Source of the DNA: JBBDWR01 sp040902745 | GTDB lineage: Bacteria; Actinomycetota; UBA4738; HRBIN12 | Assembly (NCBI GenBank): GCA_040902745.1 | Contig: JBBDWR010000014.1 | Span: 33,450 to 97,449 of the forward strand | Direction: 5' to 3' | Length of the DNA: 64,000 bases | The notes under the pieces: generated by a model | What the model saw: the letters and a program-made list of their open reading frames with translations, nothing else | Database searches by the model: none | What the model was told of the DNA's origin: nothing | Shown here: positions 16,766 through 24,269 of the stretch, piece after piece | Numbering within the stretch: position 1 is the first letter of the stretch | Layout of the letters: the number at the start of each line of letters is the position of its first letter | Made by a program: the position numbers and the translations under genes

Positions 16766-18628
16766 GTGAGCCGCAAGCTCGAAGTCACCTACCTGCCGAG
16801 CGGCAAGACCGCACACGTGCCCGAGGGAACCTCGGTGTTCAACGCGGCGCACTGGGCAGGGCTGCCGATCGATTCCACGTGCGGCGGCCGGGGGACGTGC
16901 GGCAAGTGCAAGGTCCGGATCGTCGAAGGCGCCGGCGAACGGACGGTCGCCGACTACCGGCACGTCTCGAGCGAGGAGATGCAACAGGGGTGGCGCCTGG
17001 CGTGTCAGCAGGAGATCCACGAGGACACGGCGTGCGACGTCCCCGCCCTGCTGCGCTCACCGAAGGCCGCGACGATGGGCGTGAACCGGTTCGTCTTGCT
17101 GGAGCCCAACGTGCAGAAAGTGCTGCTCGATCTCCCCGACGGAGCTCTCGAGGACGCACGCAGCCATATCCGTCGGATCCGCGAGACCCTGCTCGATGTC
17201 GAAGGCATCGAGATCGTTACCGCCCCGTCGGTGTTCCCGCGCATCCCGCGTGCGCTCGCGGACGAGAACACGCGGGTGACCGCCACCGTGGTGGGCGAGC
17301 ACCTCGTCGACGTGGAGGCCGGCGACACGCGAGAGCGGGTGTTCGGCATCTCCCTCGACATCGGGACCACCACCGTCGTTGCGACGCTGATCGACCTTCG
17401 CTCCGGCGCGGCCGCGGCGGTCGAGTCGACGATCAACCGACAGGCCCCCTACGGCGCGGACGTGATCGCGCGCATGGGACACGCGATGACCGGCGAGGAC
17501 GCGATCGAGGAGCTGCGCGCCGCGATCGTCGACACGGTGAACGGCTTGGTCGAGAGCGTCTGCTCGACCGCGGGCGTCGCGCGAGAGGATGTGTTCGAAC
17601 TCGTCGCCGTGGGCAACGCCACGATGCTGCACCTGCTTCTCGGGGTCGACCCCCGCTCCATCGCGCTCTCGCCGTTCGTGGCGACCTTCCTCGAGGCGCA
17701 GCAGGTCCGCGCCGCCGATATCGGCGTGCAGATCCATCCCGAGGGACGCGTCGATCTGTTCCCGTCGATCGGCGCTTACGTCGGGGCCGACATCGTCGGA
17801 GACATCGTTGCGACAGGGCTCGCACGCGATCCGGAGAAGCGGCTGCTGGTGGACGTCGGGACCAACGGCGAGATCGCGCTCGGCAACGCGGACCGTGTGA
17901 TCGCGACCTCGGCGCCTGCGGGTCCCGCGTTCGAGGGCGGGCAGATCCTGCACGGGATGCGGGCGACCGAAGGAGCGATCGAAGGTGTCGTGTTGGACGC
18001 CGACGGTGTGCACCTGCAGGTGATCGGGGGCGACGTGACCCCGCGCGGGATCTGCGGCTCCGCGCTCATCGACATCGTGGCGCAGCTGCGGCTCACCGGA
18101 CTGATCAAACCGAACGGGATCTTCGTCCCTCCCGAGGACCTCGTGGGACACCCCCTCGGGGATCGGGTGATCGATCGCGAAGGCATCCGCGCGTTCTTGC
18201 TCACCGACGACGTCGTGTTGACCCAGCTCGACATCCGCGCCCTCGCAGAGGCCAAGGCCGCGATCTCCACGGGGATCGAGGTCGTGATGGACCGGCTCGG
18301 TTTGCGCGCAGCGGACCTGGACGAGGTGATGCTCGCCGGCTCGTTCGGCACCTACATCAACCCCGCGAGCGCCCGGGTGATCGGGCTCGTGCCTGCGGTC
18401 CCCGTCGAGCGCATCAAGGCGGTCGGCAACGCGGCCAGCGAGGGTGCCAAGATGGCCCTGATGTCGTTCCGCGAACGCGAGGTCGCGTTCGAGCTTCCCG
18501 GGTTCGTCGAGTACGAGGAGCTTTCCGCGGTGGATGATTTCAACGATCGCTATATCCGTAACGTGGCCTTCCCACCGCTCGAGGCAGTCGGGGTCGAGCC
18601 GACGATCGACGTCGGAGGGGTTCGATGA
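16766..18628 (+). CDS. corrinoid reductive activator: 2Fe-2S ferredoxin plus ASKHA domain (DUF4445)
   Basis: The 620-residue protein has an N-terminal plant-type 2Fe-2S ferredoxin with Cys39, Cys45, Cys48 and Cys80 (Cx5Cx2Cx31C). A linker domain follows, then an ASKHA ATPase-like domain with GISLDIGTTTVVATLIDL near residue 190 and VDVGTNGEIALG near residue 365. Proteins of this build (RACo/AcsV/RamQ-like) reduce inactive Co(II) corrinoids back to Co(I) with ATP. The GTG start is 4 nt after the methyltransferase stop. Its presence makes the corrinoid system self-sufficient. Confidence 0.92.
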   Translation: MSRKLEVTYLPSGKTAHVPEGTSVFNAAHWAGLPIDSTCGGRGTCGKCKVRIVEGAGERTVADYRHVSSEEMQQGWRLACQQEIHEDTACDVPALLRSPKAATMGVNRFVLLEPNVQKVLLDLPDGALEDARSHIRRIRETLLDVEGIEIVTAPSVFPRIPRALADENTRVTATVVGEHLVDVEAGDTRERVFGISLDIGTTTVVATLIDLRSGAAAAVESTINRQAPYGADVIARMGHAMTGEDAIEELRAAIVDTVNGLVESVCSTAGVAREDVFELVAVGNATMLHLLLGVDPRSIALSPFVATFLEAQQVRAADIGVQIHPEGRVDLFPSIGAYVGADIVGDIVATGLARDPEKRLLVDVGTNGEIALGNADRVIATSAPAGPAFEGGQILHGMRATEGAIEGVVLDADGVHLQVIGGDVTPRGICGSALIDIVAQLRLTGLIKPNGIFVPPEDLVGHPLGDRVIDREGIRAFLLTDDVVLTQLDIRALAEAKAAISTGIEVVMDRLGLRAADLDEVMLAGSFGTYINPASARVIGLVPAVPVERIKAVGNAASEGAKMALMSFREREVAFELPGFVEYEELSAVDDFNDRYIRNVAFPPLEAVGVEPTIDVGGVR

Positions 18629-19278
18629 CGACCACGGGCGCGCGGACGGCGTTCTTGGCATGCGGGGCACTCGCGAGAGAGACGCAGCAGCTGATCGCGA
18701 TCAATGGCTGGGACGCGGACGTGCACGGTGTGTCTGCGGTCCACCACCTGATGCCGCCACGCATCGTGGAGGACGTCGACCGTAAACTCGGCGATCTCAC
18801 GCAGCGCTACGACAAGGTGATCGTCGTGTACGGGGATTGCGGCACGGGCGGGCGCCTCGACGATGTGCTGGCCAAGTACGGATCGGCGGTGCGGCCCGCG
18901 GGCGTGCACTGCTACCAGTGGTTCGCCGAGGACGACTTCGAGGCGATCAGCGAGGACATCGGCGTGTACTTTTTGACCGACTGGCTGGTTCGGGCATGGG
19001 AGTCGGCCGTGATCCGGGGACTCGGGCTCGACCGGTTCCCCTGGCTCAAGGACACCTACTTCGAGCACCTCACCCGGATCATCTACTTCCGTCAGGACCC
19101 CGACGAGGATCGGGCGCTGGAGAGCAAGGCTCGCGAGATCGCCGCGTTCGTCGGCAAGCCCCTGGAGATCCGCGACACGGGGCTCTCGCCGCTGCAATCG
19201 CTGCTTGCCCCCCTGTTCGACATGCAGATCGACGGGGGAGACGACGTGGAGTTGGAGGACGCCGATGTTCGACCGTGA
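18625..19278 (+). CDS. DUF1638 domain protein
   Basis: A 217-residue protein with LACGALARETQQLI at the N-terminus and VVYGDCGTGGRLD near residue 75, the hallmarks of DUF1638. The family is regularly found next to corrinoid methyltransferases, but its biochemical role is unknown. The conserved Cys-containing loops suggest metal or cofactor binding (inference). The ATG overlaps the activator stop by 4 nt, and its own end overlaps the mttB start by 14 nt, so translation is coupled with both. Confidence 0.85.
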   Translation: MTTTGARTAFLACGALARETQQLIAINGWDADVHGVSAVHHLMPPRIVEDVDRKLGDLTQRYDKVIVVYGDCGTGGRLDDVLAKYGSAVRPAGVHCYQWFAEDDFEAISEDIGVYFLTDWLVRAWESAVIRGLGLDRFPWLKDTYFEHLTRIIYFRQDPDEDRALESKAREIAAFVGKPLEIRDTGLSPLQSLLAPLFDMQIDGGDDVELEDADVRP

Positions 19279-20713
19279 CAGCGCACCCAAGATCCTGAGC
19301 GAGGACAACCTCGACGCGATCCACGAGCACGCGATGCAGATCCTCGAGGAGATCGGGATGGACGTGATCCACGAACCCGCTCGCGACCTCCTCGCCAAGG
19401 AGGGACAGAAGATCGACGGGGAACGCGTGCGATTCGATCGCGGTTGGATCGCCGAGCGGGTCGCGCAGGCTCCTTCCTCGTTCACCCTCCGAGCGCGTAA
19501 CCCAGAGCGCAGCGTGGTGATCGGCGGCGGAACACCGGTGCTGACCAACGTCGGCGGCCCGCCGTTCTGCTCCGACCTGGACAACGGCCGGCGCAGCGGC
19601 ACGATCGAGGATCACGTGCGCCTCGTGCAGCTCACGCAGGCGGCGGGGGCGCTGACGTGCGTGCAGAGCGGCGCGGTGGAACCGGTGGAGCTACCGGTGG
19701 AGACGCGGTCGCTGGACATGGACTACTCGGTTCTGCGCTGGACGGACAAGCCGTTCACCGGCTACGGCACCAGCGGCGCCAAGTCCGTCGACGCGATCGA
19801 GATGGCGCGGATCGCGTGCGGCGGCACGGACGTTGTCGGCGACGATCCGGTGACGATGATCATCATCAACCCGAACTCTCCGTTGATCTGGGACACGCGG
19901 ATGGCCGACGCGCTGATGCGCACCGCGGCGCAGAACCAGCCAACGGTGATCACGCCGTTCCTGCTCGCGGGGGCGACGTCGCCCGTGAGCGTCGCGGGAG
20001 CACTCGCGATCCAAGTCGCGGAGGCGCTCAGCGGCGTGGCGATCGCGCAGAGCGTGCGTCCGGGAGCGCCGTGCCTGTACGGATCGTTCTTCACCGCCAC
20101 CGACATGCGGACCGGCTCGCCGGCGTTCGGGACGCCGGAGTCGGTGATCGGGATCCTCGCGGGAGCTCAGGTGGCCCGGCGCTACGGGCTGCCGTTCCGC
20201 GGTGGTGGCGGGCTGGCGTCGGCCAACTCCGTCGACGGGCAGGCGGCCGCGGAGACGCAGAACATGCTCTGGGCGACGATGCTCGCCGGGACCGACTTCG
20301 TGCTGCACGCGGCGGGATGGCTGGAGGGCGGGCTGTGCGCGTCGTACGAGAAGCTCGCGCTGGATCTGGAGCTGCTGTCGATCTTCGCGAAGCTCCGAGA
20401 GGGGATCGGCTTCAGCGAGGAAGAGTTCGGCTTCGACGCGTTGGCCGAGGTCGGTCCGGGCGGGCTGTTCCTCGGCTCCCCGCACACGATGAAGCACTTC
20501 AAGGAGTGGCTGTACATGTCGCCGCTTTTCCAGACACCGGACTTCGCGACGTGGGAATCCATGGAGTCCCTTACGGTGGCCGACCGCGCGAACGTCGCGT
20601 GGAAGCAGCTGCTGGAGGGATACGAGGACCCGGGACTGGACCCCGCGATCGACGAAGAGCTGCGCGAGTACATGGACAAGCGTAAGGCGGACCCACCCGA
20701 ACCGGAGGACTGA
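19265..20713 (+). CDS. mtgB: MttB-superfamily methyltransferase, non-pyrrolysine (MtgB-like)
   Basis: A 482-residue member of the trimethylamine methyltransferase superfamily (EEIGMDVIHEPARDLLAKEG near the N-terminus; GYGTSGAKSVDAIEMARIACGG; GGGGLASANSVDGQAAAETQNMLWA). There is no in-frame amber codon, so it lacks pyrrolysine and belongs with the quaternary-amine enzymes such as glycine betaine methyltransferase MtgB. It would move a methyl group from the substrate to the corrinoid protein encoded at the head of the operon. Carnitine, proline betaine or choline derivatives are equally possible substrates. It is the last gene of the operon. Confidence 0.9.
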   Translation: MFDRDSAPKILSEDNLDAIHEHAMQILEEIGMDVIHEPARDLLAKEGQKIDGERVRFDRGWIAERVAQAPSSFTLRARNPERSVVIGGGTPVLTNVGGPPFCSDLDNGRRSGTIEDHVRLVQLTQAAGALTCVQSGAVEPVELPVETRSLDMDYSVLRWTDKPFTGYGTSGAKSVDAIEMARIACGGTDVVGDDPVTMIIINPNSPLIWDTRMADALMRTAAQNQPTVITPFLLAGATSPVSVAGALAIQVAEALSGVAIAQSVRPGAPCLYGSFFTATDMRTGSPAFGTPESVIGILAGAQVARRYGLPFRGGGGLASANSVDGQAAAETQNMLWATMLAGTDFVLHAAGWLEGGLCASYEKLALDLELLSIFAKLREGIGFSEEEFGFDALAEVGPGGLFLGSPHTMKHFKEWLYMSPLFQTPDFATWESMESLTVADRANVAWKQLLEGYEDPGLDPAIDEELREYMDKRKADPPEPED

Positions 20714-20744
20714 GCGCCTTTCGGTCGGCGATGCTCGCCAGACC

Positions 20745-20854
20745 GTTGACGAGATCGCGGGAGGCTCTCGGGTCGCAGCGTCAACCTGTTGACGAACATT
20801 TCGTAAACGGGTTGACCGTATCGTGAGTGCGGGACAGGCGGGTGGCTCGTCAAC
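20745..20854. repeat. cluster of five GTTGAC/GTCAAC elements
   Basis: In the 177-nt convergent gap after mtgB, GTTGAC occurs on the plus strand at 20745, 20788 and 20811 and on the minus strand at 20780-20785 and 20849-20854. The central pair forms a perfect 16-bp palindrome, CGTCAACCTGTTGACG (20779-20794). It may be an operator array, or the palindrome may serve as a transcription stop. No gene start is nearby, which makes a simple promoter role odd. Confidence 0.5.
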
Positions 20855-20890
20855 AAGCTGACCGGGCACGTGGCGGACCCTGCCCGGTCT

Positions 20891-21307
20891 TCAACCCTTG
20901 GTGATCTGGGCCTTCGCGCGCTCAACGGCCATGCACCGATCCTCGACGTAGTCGATACCGGCTTCGTCCGCGATGCGCCGCGCGTCGTCGGAGACGATCC
21001 CCTGCTGGAGCCAGATCGCGTCCGTGCCGATCGCGACCGCTTGCCGGGCGACCTCCGCGGCGTCCTCGGACGGGCGGAACACATCGACCATGTCCACGTG
21101 CTCGGGGATGTCGGCGAGCGTCGGGTATGACTTCTCGCCGAACAGTTCATCGACGAGCGGGTTCACCGGGATGATCCGGAACCCGGCCGCCTGCATCGCC
21201 ATCGGGACGGAGTGCGCGGACTTGTCCGGACTCCGAGAGGCGCCGACGACGGCGATCGTCGTCGACCTGCGCAGGATGCGCTCGGGGAGTTCCTCGTCGA
21301 TCGCCAT
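20891..21307 (-). CDS. CoA-binding domain protein (YccU-like)
   Basis: A 138-residue single Rossmann domain of the CoA_binding_2 family: TIAVVGASRSPDKSAHSVPMAMQAAGFRIIPVNP at the N-terminus, then DMVDVFRPSEDA and AIWLQQGIVSDDA. The family resembles the CoA-binding domain of succinyl-CoA synthetase, and its role is unknown. ATG at 21307 has GGAGG 11 nt upstream; a GTG three codons earlier lies almost on top of that GGAGG. It is downstream of the cation transporter on the same strand. Confidence 0.85.
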   Translation of the reverse strand: MAIDEELPERILRRSTTIAVVGASRSPDKSAHSVPMAMQAAGFRIIPVNPLVDELFGEKSYPTLADIPEHVDMVDVFRPSEDAAEVARQAVAIGTDAIWLQQGIVSDDARRIADEAGIDYVEDRCMAVERAKAQITKG

Positions 21308-21356
21308 GCCGGTCACAACCTCCCGGATCCCCGGCGTGTTCCCCCGCCGGACCGGA

Positions 21357-22013
21357 TCAGCAACACCCGTGCCCGCGCCAGGTCAGGCGCGCCTCGCGGG
21401 TGATGTAGACGGCCATCGCGAGCGCGGCGACCGGGTCGGCCCACCACCAACCGAACAGCCCGTTGAGTCCGACGCCCACGAGCACGCCGAGGGAGAGCCA
21501 CCAGCACGCCTCGGTCTGGAAGGCGTCCGCCTCGAGCGCATGCGAGTGCATCGCGGTCGCGACGCGGCGCTTCGCCCGGGCGAGCCACCACATCAGCGCC
21601 ATCGACACGAGGGCAAGGACGATACCGGCGATGCTGGGTTCCGGTTCCTCGCGTGCGACCAACGTCCGTACACCATCGAACGCGATCCACGCGGCCAGGG
21701 CGAAAAGGGACGCGGCGACCAGACGTTGCGCGCGACGCTCGACCTGCGCGATGCGCAGCGCCTCGCCCGTGGAGCGCTCGGCGAGGAGCCGCCACACGAT
21801 GACGCCGCCCGAAGCACTTTCCACGAAGCTGTCGATACCGAACCCGAGGAGCGCGACGGATCCCGCGGCCACGGCGAGCGATACGCCCACGACCCCCTCC
21901 ACCAGGTTCCATCCGATCGTCAGCGCCTCGAGCCCGAGGGCCCGGCGCAGAAGTGCATGCCGACCTGCGGAGCCGGGGACCGGAACCGGCGGTGACAGGG
22001 GATCGGTGGACAT
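21357..22013 (-). CDS. CDF-like cation transporter family membrane protein
   Basis: A 218-residue protein with about six hydrophobic segments, close to a cation diffusion facilitator membrane domain. GSVALLGFGIDSFVESASGGVIVWRL resembles the metal-site helix that normally reads HxxxD/DxxxD. SHALEADAFQTEACWWLSLGVLVG matches the second metal-binding helix. The C-terminal cytoplasmic dimer domain is missing, and the protein ends GHGCC. Substrate and transport activity are open. GACCAT 6 nt upstream may be a weak -10 for a leaderless start. Confidence 0.7.
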   Translation of the reverse strand: MSTDPLSPPVPVPGSAGRHALLRRALGLEALTIGWNLVEGVVGVSLAVAAGSVALLGFGIDSFVESASGGVIVWRLLAERSTGEALRIAQVERRAQRLVAASLFALAAWIAFDGVRTLVAREEPEPSIAGIVLALVSMALMWWLARAKRRVATAMHSHALEADAFQTEACWWLSLGVLVGVGLNGLFGWWWADPVAALAMAVYITREARLTWRGHGCC

Positions 22014-22139
22014 GCTCCGATGGTCTCAGGAATCGATGAGAACGCGCACCACCCGAGAACGGGACCCGTTCCCGGGGAAGGATCTGCGCCGGTGCGAGGT
22101 TCCTGCACCATGGACACGATGGGAGTCCGCGGTCGCTCC

Positions 22140-22169
22140 TTGACGGTCTTTGCAGGTCGGGCGTACAGT
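22140..22169 (+). promoter_or_regulatory. promoter of the sulfur assimilation operon
   Basis: TTGACG (22140-22145) and TACAGT (22164-22169) are separated by 18 nt. This predicts transcription starting near 22176, about 30 nt before the leader peptide. The promoter overlaps three TTTGCA half-sites, so a repressor or activator bound there would directly affect RNA polymerase. Confidence 0.6.
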
Positions 22170-22182
22170 TTGCACCTGCAAA
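22149..22182. promoter_or_regulatory. operator candidate: three TTTGCA half-sites
   Basis: TTTGCAGGT (22149-22157) is a perfect inverted partner of ACCTGCAAA (22174-22182). The latter is itself half of the palindrome TTTGCACCTGCAAA (22169-22182). The sites cover the promoter spacer, the -10 and the predicted transcription start. This suits a dimeric regulator of sulfur assimilation; which family binds is not known. Confidence 0.5.
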
Positions 22183-22207
22183 TCCCACTGGAGAGGTGGA
22201 TATTCTC

Positions 22208-22318
22208 GTGATCCGCACACGCACCGCCGGGCTGGTGGGGGCGATGATGCCCAGCCGTCTGTGTTGTCGTGTATTCCCCCGCGTCCGCACGACGGACGCT
22301 CGGGGGCGCGAGCGGTAG
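22208..22318 (+). CDS. Cys-Cys leader peptide of the sulfite reductase operon
   Basis: A 36-codon reading frame begins with GTG after a good ribosome binding site (GGAGAGGTGG, 22190-22199). It encodes a peptide with the core MMPSRLCCRVFPRV. An internal ATG pair at 22244 is an alternative start. Adjacent Cys codons (TGT TGT, 22262-22267) sit just before a strong hairpin. Actinobacterial sulfur genes are known to use such Cys-rich leader peptides for attenuation; the match to that layout here is direct. Confidence 0.7.
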   Translation: MIRTRTAGLVGAMMPSRLCCRVFPRVRTTDARGRER

Positions 22319-22366
22319 CCACCTTCTGCATCCGGGATCATCGTGGGGCCGCGTGAGCGGCCCTTT
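22276..22366 (+). terminator. attenuator hairpins with intrinsic terminator
   Basis: Hairpin 1 pairs CCCCCG-CGTCCG (22276-22287) with CGGACG-CT-CGGGGG (22293-22306) and begins 8 nt after the Cys-Cys codons, so a stalled ribosome would cover its left arm. Hairpin 2 pairs GGGCCGC (22346-22352) with GCGGCCC (22357-22363) around GTGA and ends in TTTCG, a terminator. It lies 42 nt before the sulfite reductase start. Readthrough is predicted to rise when charged tRNA-Cys is scarce. Confidence 0.6.
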
Positions 22367-22407
22367 CGCATTCCAGGCCCAGCACCCGACAACGAGGCGC
22401 ACGAGCC

Positions 22408-24117
22408 ATGGCAGACGAGCAACAGCCACGACCACAGCGGACCAAGCCCCGTCCTCGAGGACAGGGCCAGTGGGGCCTGGGCTACCACGAGCCCCTGAAC
22501 GTCGCCGAGCAGATCAAGAAGGAAGACGACGGCCTCAACGTTCGTGAGCGGATCGAGCGGATCTACGCGCAACAAGGGTTCCGCTCGATCACGAAGCAGG
22601 ACCTGCGCAACCGCATGCGGTGGTGGGGGCTGTACACGCAGCGTCGCCAGGGCGTTCCCGGTGGACGGACGGGGTCGGCGGAGCCCGAGGAGCTCGAGGA
22701 CGAGTTCTTCATGCTGCGGATCCGCATGTCCGGCGGGCTGCTGACCTCCGAGCAGCTGCGGGCGGTGGGCGAGATCTCCTCCCGCTACGGCAGGGACGTC
22801 GCGGACGTCACCGACCGCCAGAACGTGCAGCTGCACTGGATCCGGATCGAAGACGTGCCTGCGATCTGGGAGCGGCTCGAGGGTGTGGGGCTGTCCACCC
22901 AGGAGGCCTGCGGCGATACGCCTCGTGTGATGCTCGGGTGCCCGCTGGCGGGGGTCGATCGAACCGAGATCCTGGACGCCACGCCGGCGATCTTGGAGAC
23001 GGAGTCCCGCTACATCGGCGACCCGGCCTTCAGCAACCTGCCGCGCAAGTTCAAGACCTCCATCTCCGGCTGCCGTCAGCAGTGCGCGCAACACGAGATC
23101 AACGACGTGTCCTTCGTCGGCGTGGAACGCCCGGACGGTTCCACCGGGTTCGACCTGTGGGTCGGCGGCGGGCTGTCGACCAGCCCACACATCGCGCAGC
23201 GCCTCGGCGTGTTCGTCGAGCCGGCTCGCGTTCCCGACGTCTGGGCGGGGGTCACCGGCGCGTTCCGCGACTACGGGTACCGGCGCACGCGCAACCGCGC
23301 GCGACTCAAGTTCCTCATGGCCGACTGGGGTGCCGAGCGGTTCCGTGAGGTGCTCGAGAAGGAGTACCTCCAGGGTGCGCTGCCCGACGGGGATGCTCCG
23401 CCCACCTCGCTTTCGGCGCAGCGCGACCACGTGGGCGTGTTCGAACAACACGACGGCAAGGTCTACGTGGGCTTCGCGCCCAAGGCGGGGCGCACCTTCG
23501 GGCACCAGCTTTCCCTGGTCGCCGACCTTGCATCGGAGTTCGGACAGGGACGGATCCGCACGACCACGCAGCAGAAGCTCGTGATCCTCGACGTGGATCC
23601 CGGGCGCGCGGACGAGCTGGTTGCCGAGCTGGACAAGGTCGACCTGCGCGCGCGGCCGAGCACCTTCCGCAAGGGGATGATGGCCTGCACCGGGATCGAG
23701 TTCTGCAAGCTGGCGATCACCGAGACCAAGGGCCGGGCCCAACAGCTCTACACCGAGCTCGAGGAGCGGATGCCGGACTTCGACGAGGAGATCCGCATCC
23801 ACGTGAACGGTTGCCCGAACAGCTGCGCGCGCTTCCAGGTCGCCGACATCGGCCTGATGGGCTGCCAGCTCACGCGGCCGGACGGCACGCGCTCGGAGGG
23901 GTTCTTGATCCACCTGGGCGGTGGACTCGGCGAGCAGCCGGGCTTCGGGCGCAAGGTCAAGGGCGTGCGGATCTTCGCGGAGGACGCGACCGACTACGTC
24001 GAATCGTTGCTGCGCCGGTACGGCCATCGGCGCAACGGGCACGAGAGCTTCGCCGGGTTCGTCCGGTCGCTGTCCGAGGAAGAGCTCGCGCGGTTCGCGA
24101 GACCGGAGGGCCGCTGA
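22408..24117 (+). CDS. sirA: assimilatory sulfite reductase (ferredoxin), SirA/NirA type
   Basis: A 569-residue siroheme-[4Fe-4S] enzyme that reduces sulfite to sulfide with six electrons, usually from ferredoxin. The cluster ligands are Cys427, Cys433, Cys469 and Cys473 (ACTGIEFCK and NGCPNSC). The two pseudo-symmetric halves start at VTDRQNVQLHWI and at IRTTTQQKLVILDV, each with the substrate-binding Arg and Lys environment. A nitrite reductase of the same fold is the alternative, but the APS reductase and siroheme genes downstream and the Cys leader upstream favour sulfite. The stop overlaps the next ATG (TGATG). Confidence 0.93.
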   Translation: MADEQQPRPQRTKPRPRGQGQWGLGYHEPLNVAEQIKKEDDGLNVRERIERIYAQQGFRSITKQDLRNRMRWWGLYTQRRQGVPGGRTGSAEPEELEDEFFMLRIRMSGGLLTSEQLRAVGEISSRYGRDVADVTDRQNVQLHWIRIEDVPAIWERLEGVGLSTQEACGDTPRVMLGCPLAGVDRTEILDATPAILETESRYIGDPAFSNLPRKFKTSISGCRQQCAQHEINDVSFVGVERPDGSTGFDLWVGGGLSTSPHIAQRLGVFVEPARVPDVWAGVTGAFRDYGYRRTRNRARLKFLMADWGAERFREVLEKEYLQGALPDGDAPPTSLSAQRDHVGVFEQHDGKVYVGFAPKAGRTFGHQLSLVADLASEFGQGRIRTTTQQKLVILDVDPGRADELVAELDKVDLRARPSTFRKGMMACTGIEFCKLAITETKGRAQQLYTELEERMPDFDEEIRIHVNGCPNSCARFQVADIGLMGCQLTRPDGTRSEGFLIHLGGGLGEQPGFGRKVKGVRIFAEDATDYVESLLRRYGHRRNGHESFAGFVRSLSEEELARFARPEGR

Positions 24118-24269
24118 TGGCCTCCGGTACCCCGCGCGCCGTTCCCTTCTACTGTCCGTTCTGCGGCGAGCAGGACCTCCGCCCGGTGGACCCGAGCGGG
24201 TGGCACTGCCAGATCTGCGACCGGAACTTCGACCTGAGCTTCACCGGACTCGGGGAGAACCCGCGATGA
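24117..24269 (+). CDS. 50-residue zinc-ribbon protein between sirA and cysH
   Basis: The short protein has two CxxC knuckles, YCPFC (residues 12-16) and HCQIC, spaced 18 residues apart as in a rubredoxin-like or zinc-ribbon fold, and it ends SFTGLGENPR. It is translated with both neighbours: its ATG overlaps the sirA stop, and its stop overlaps the cysH ATG by 4 nt. It may be a small electron carrier or assembly factor for the sulfite or APS reductase (inference). I do not know an assigned function. Confidence 0.75.
   Translation: MASGTPRAVPFYCPFCGEQDLRPVDPSGWHCQICDRNFDLSFTGLGENPR

Noticed and set aside
19265..20713. Possible pyrrolysine-containing MttB
   Set aside because: The frame has no internal TAG, so it belongs to the non-pyrrolysine branch of the superfamily.
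21313..24042. A 909-codon open frame on the minus strand opposite sulfite reductase
   Set aside because: It overlaps sirA, whose motifs and cluster cysteines are unmistakable. The antisense product is Arg/Pro/Ala-rich with no domain, as expected from the G/C third-position bias of the sense gene.
22408..24117. Assimilatory nitrite reductase
   Set aside because: The fold is shared, but a Cys leader peptide upstream and APS reductase plus siroheme genes downstream point to sulfite. No nitrate genes are nearby.
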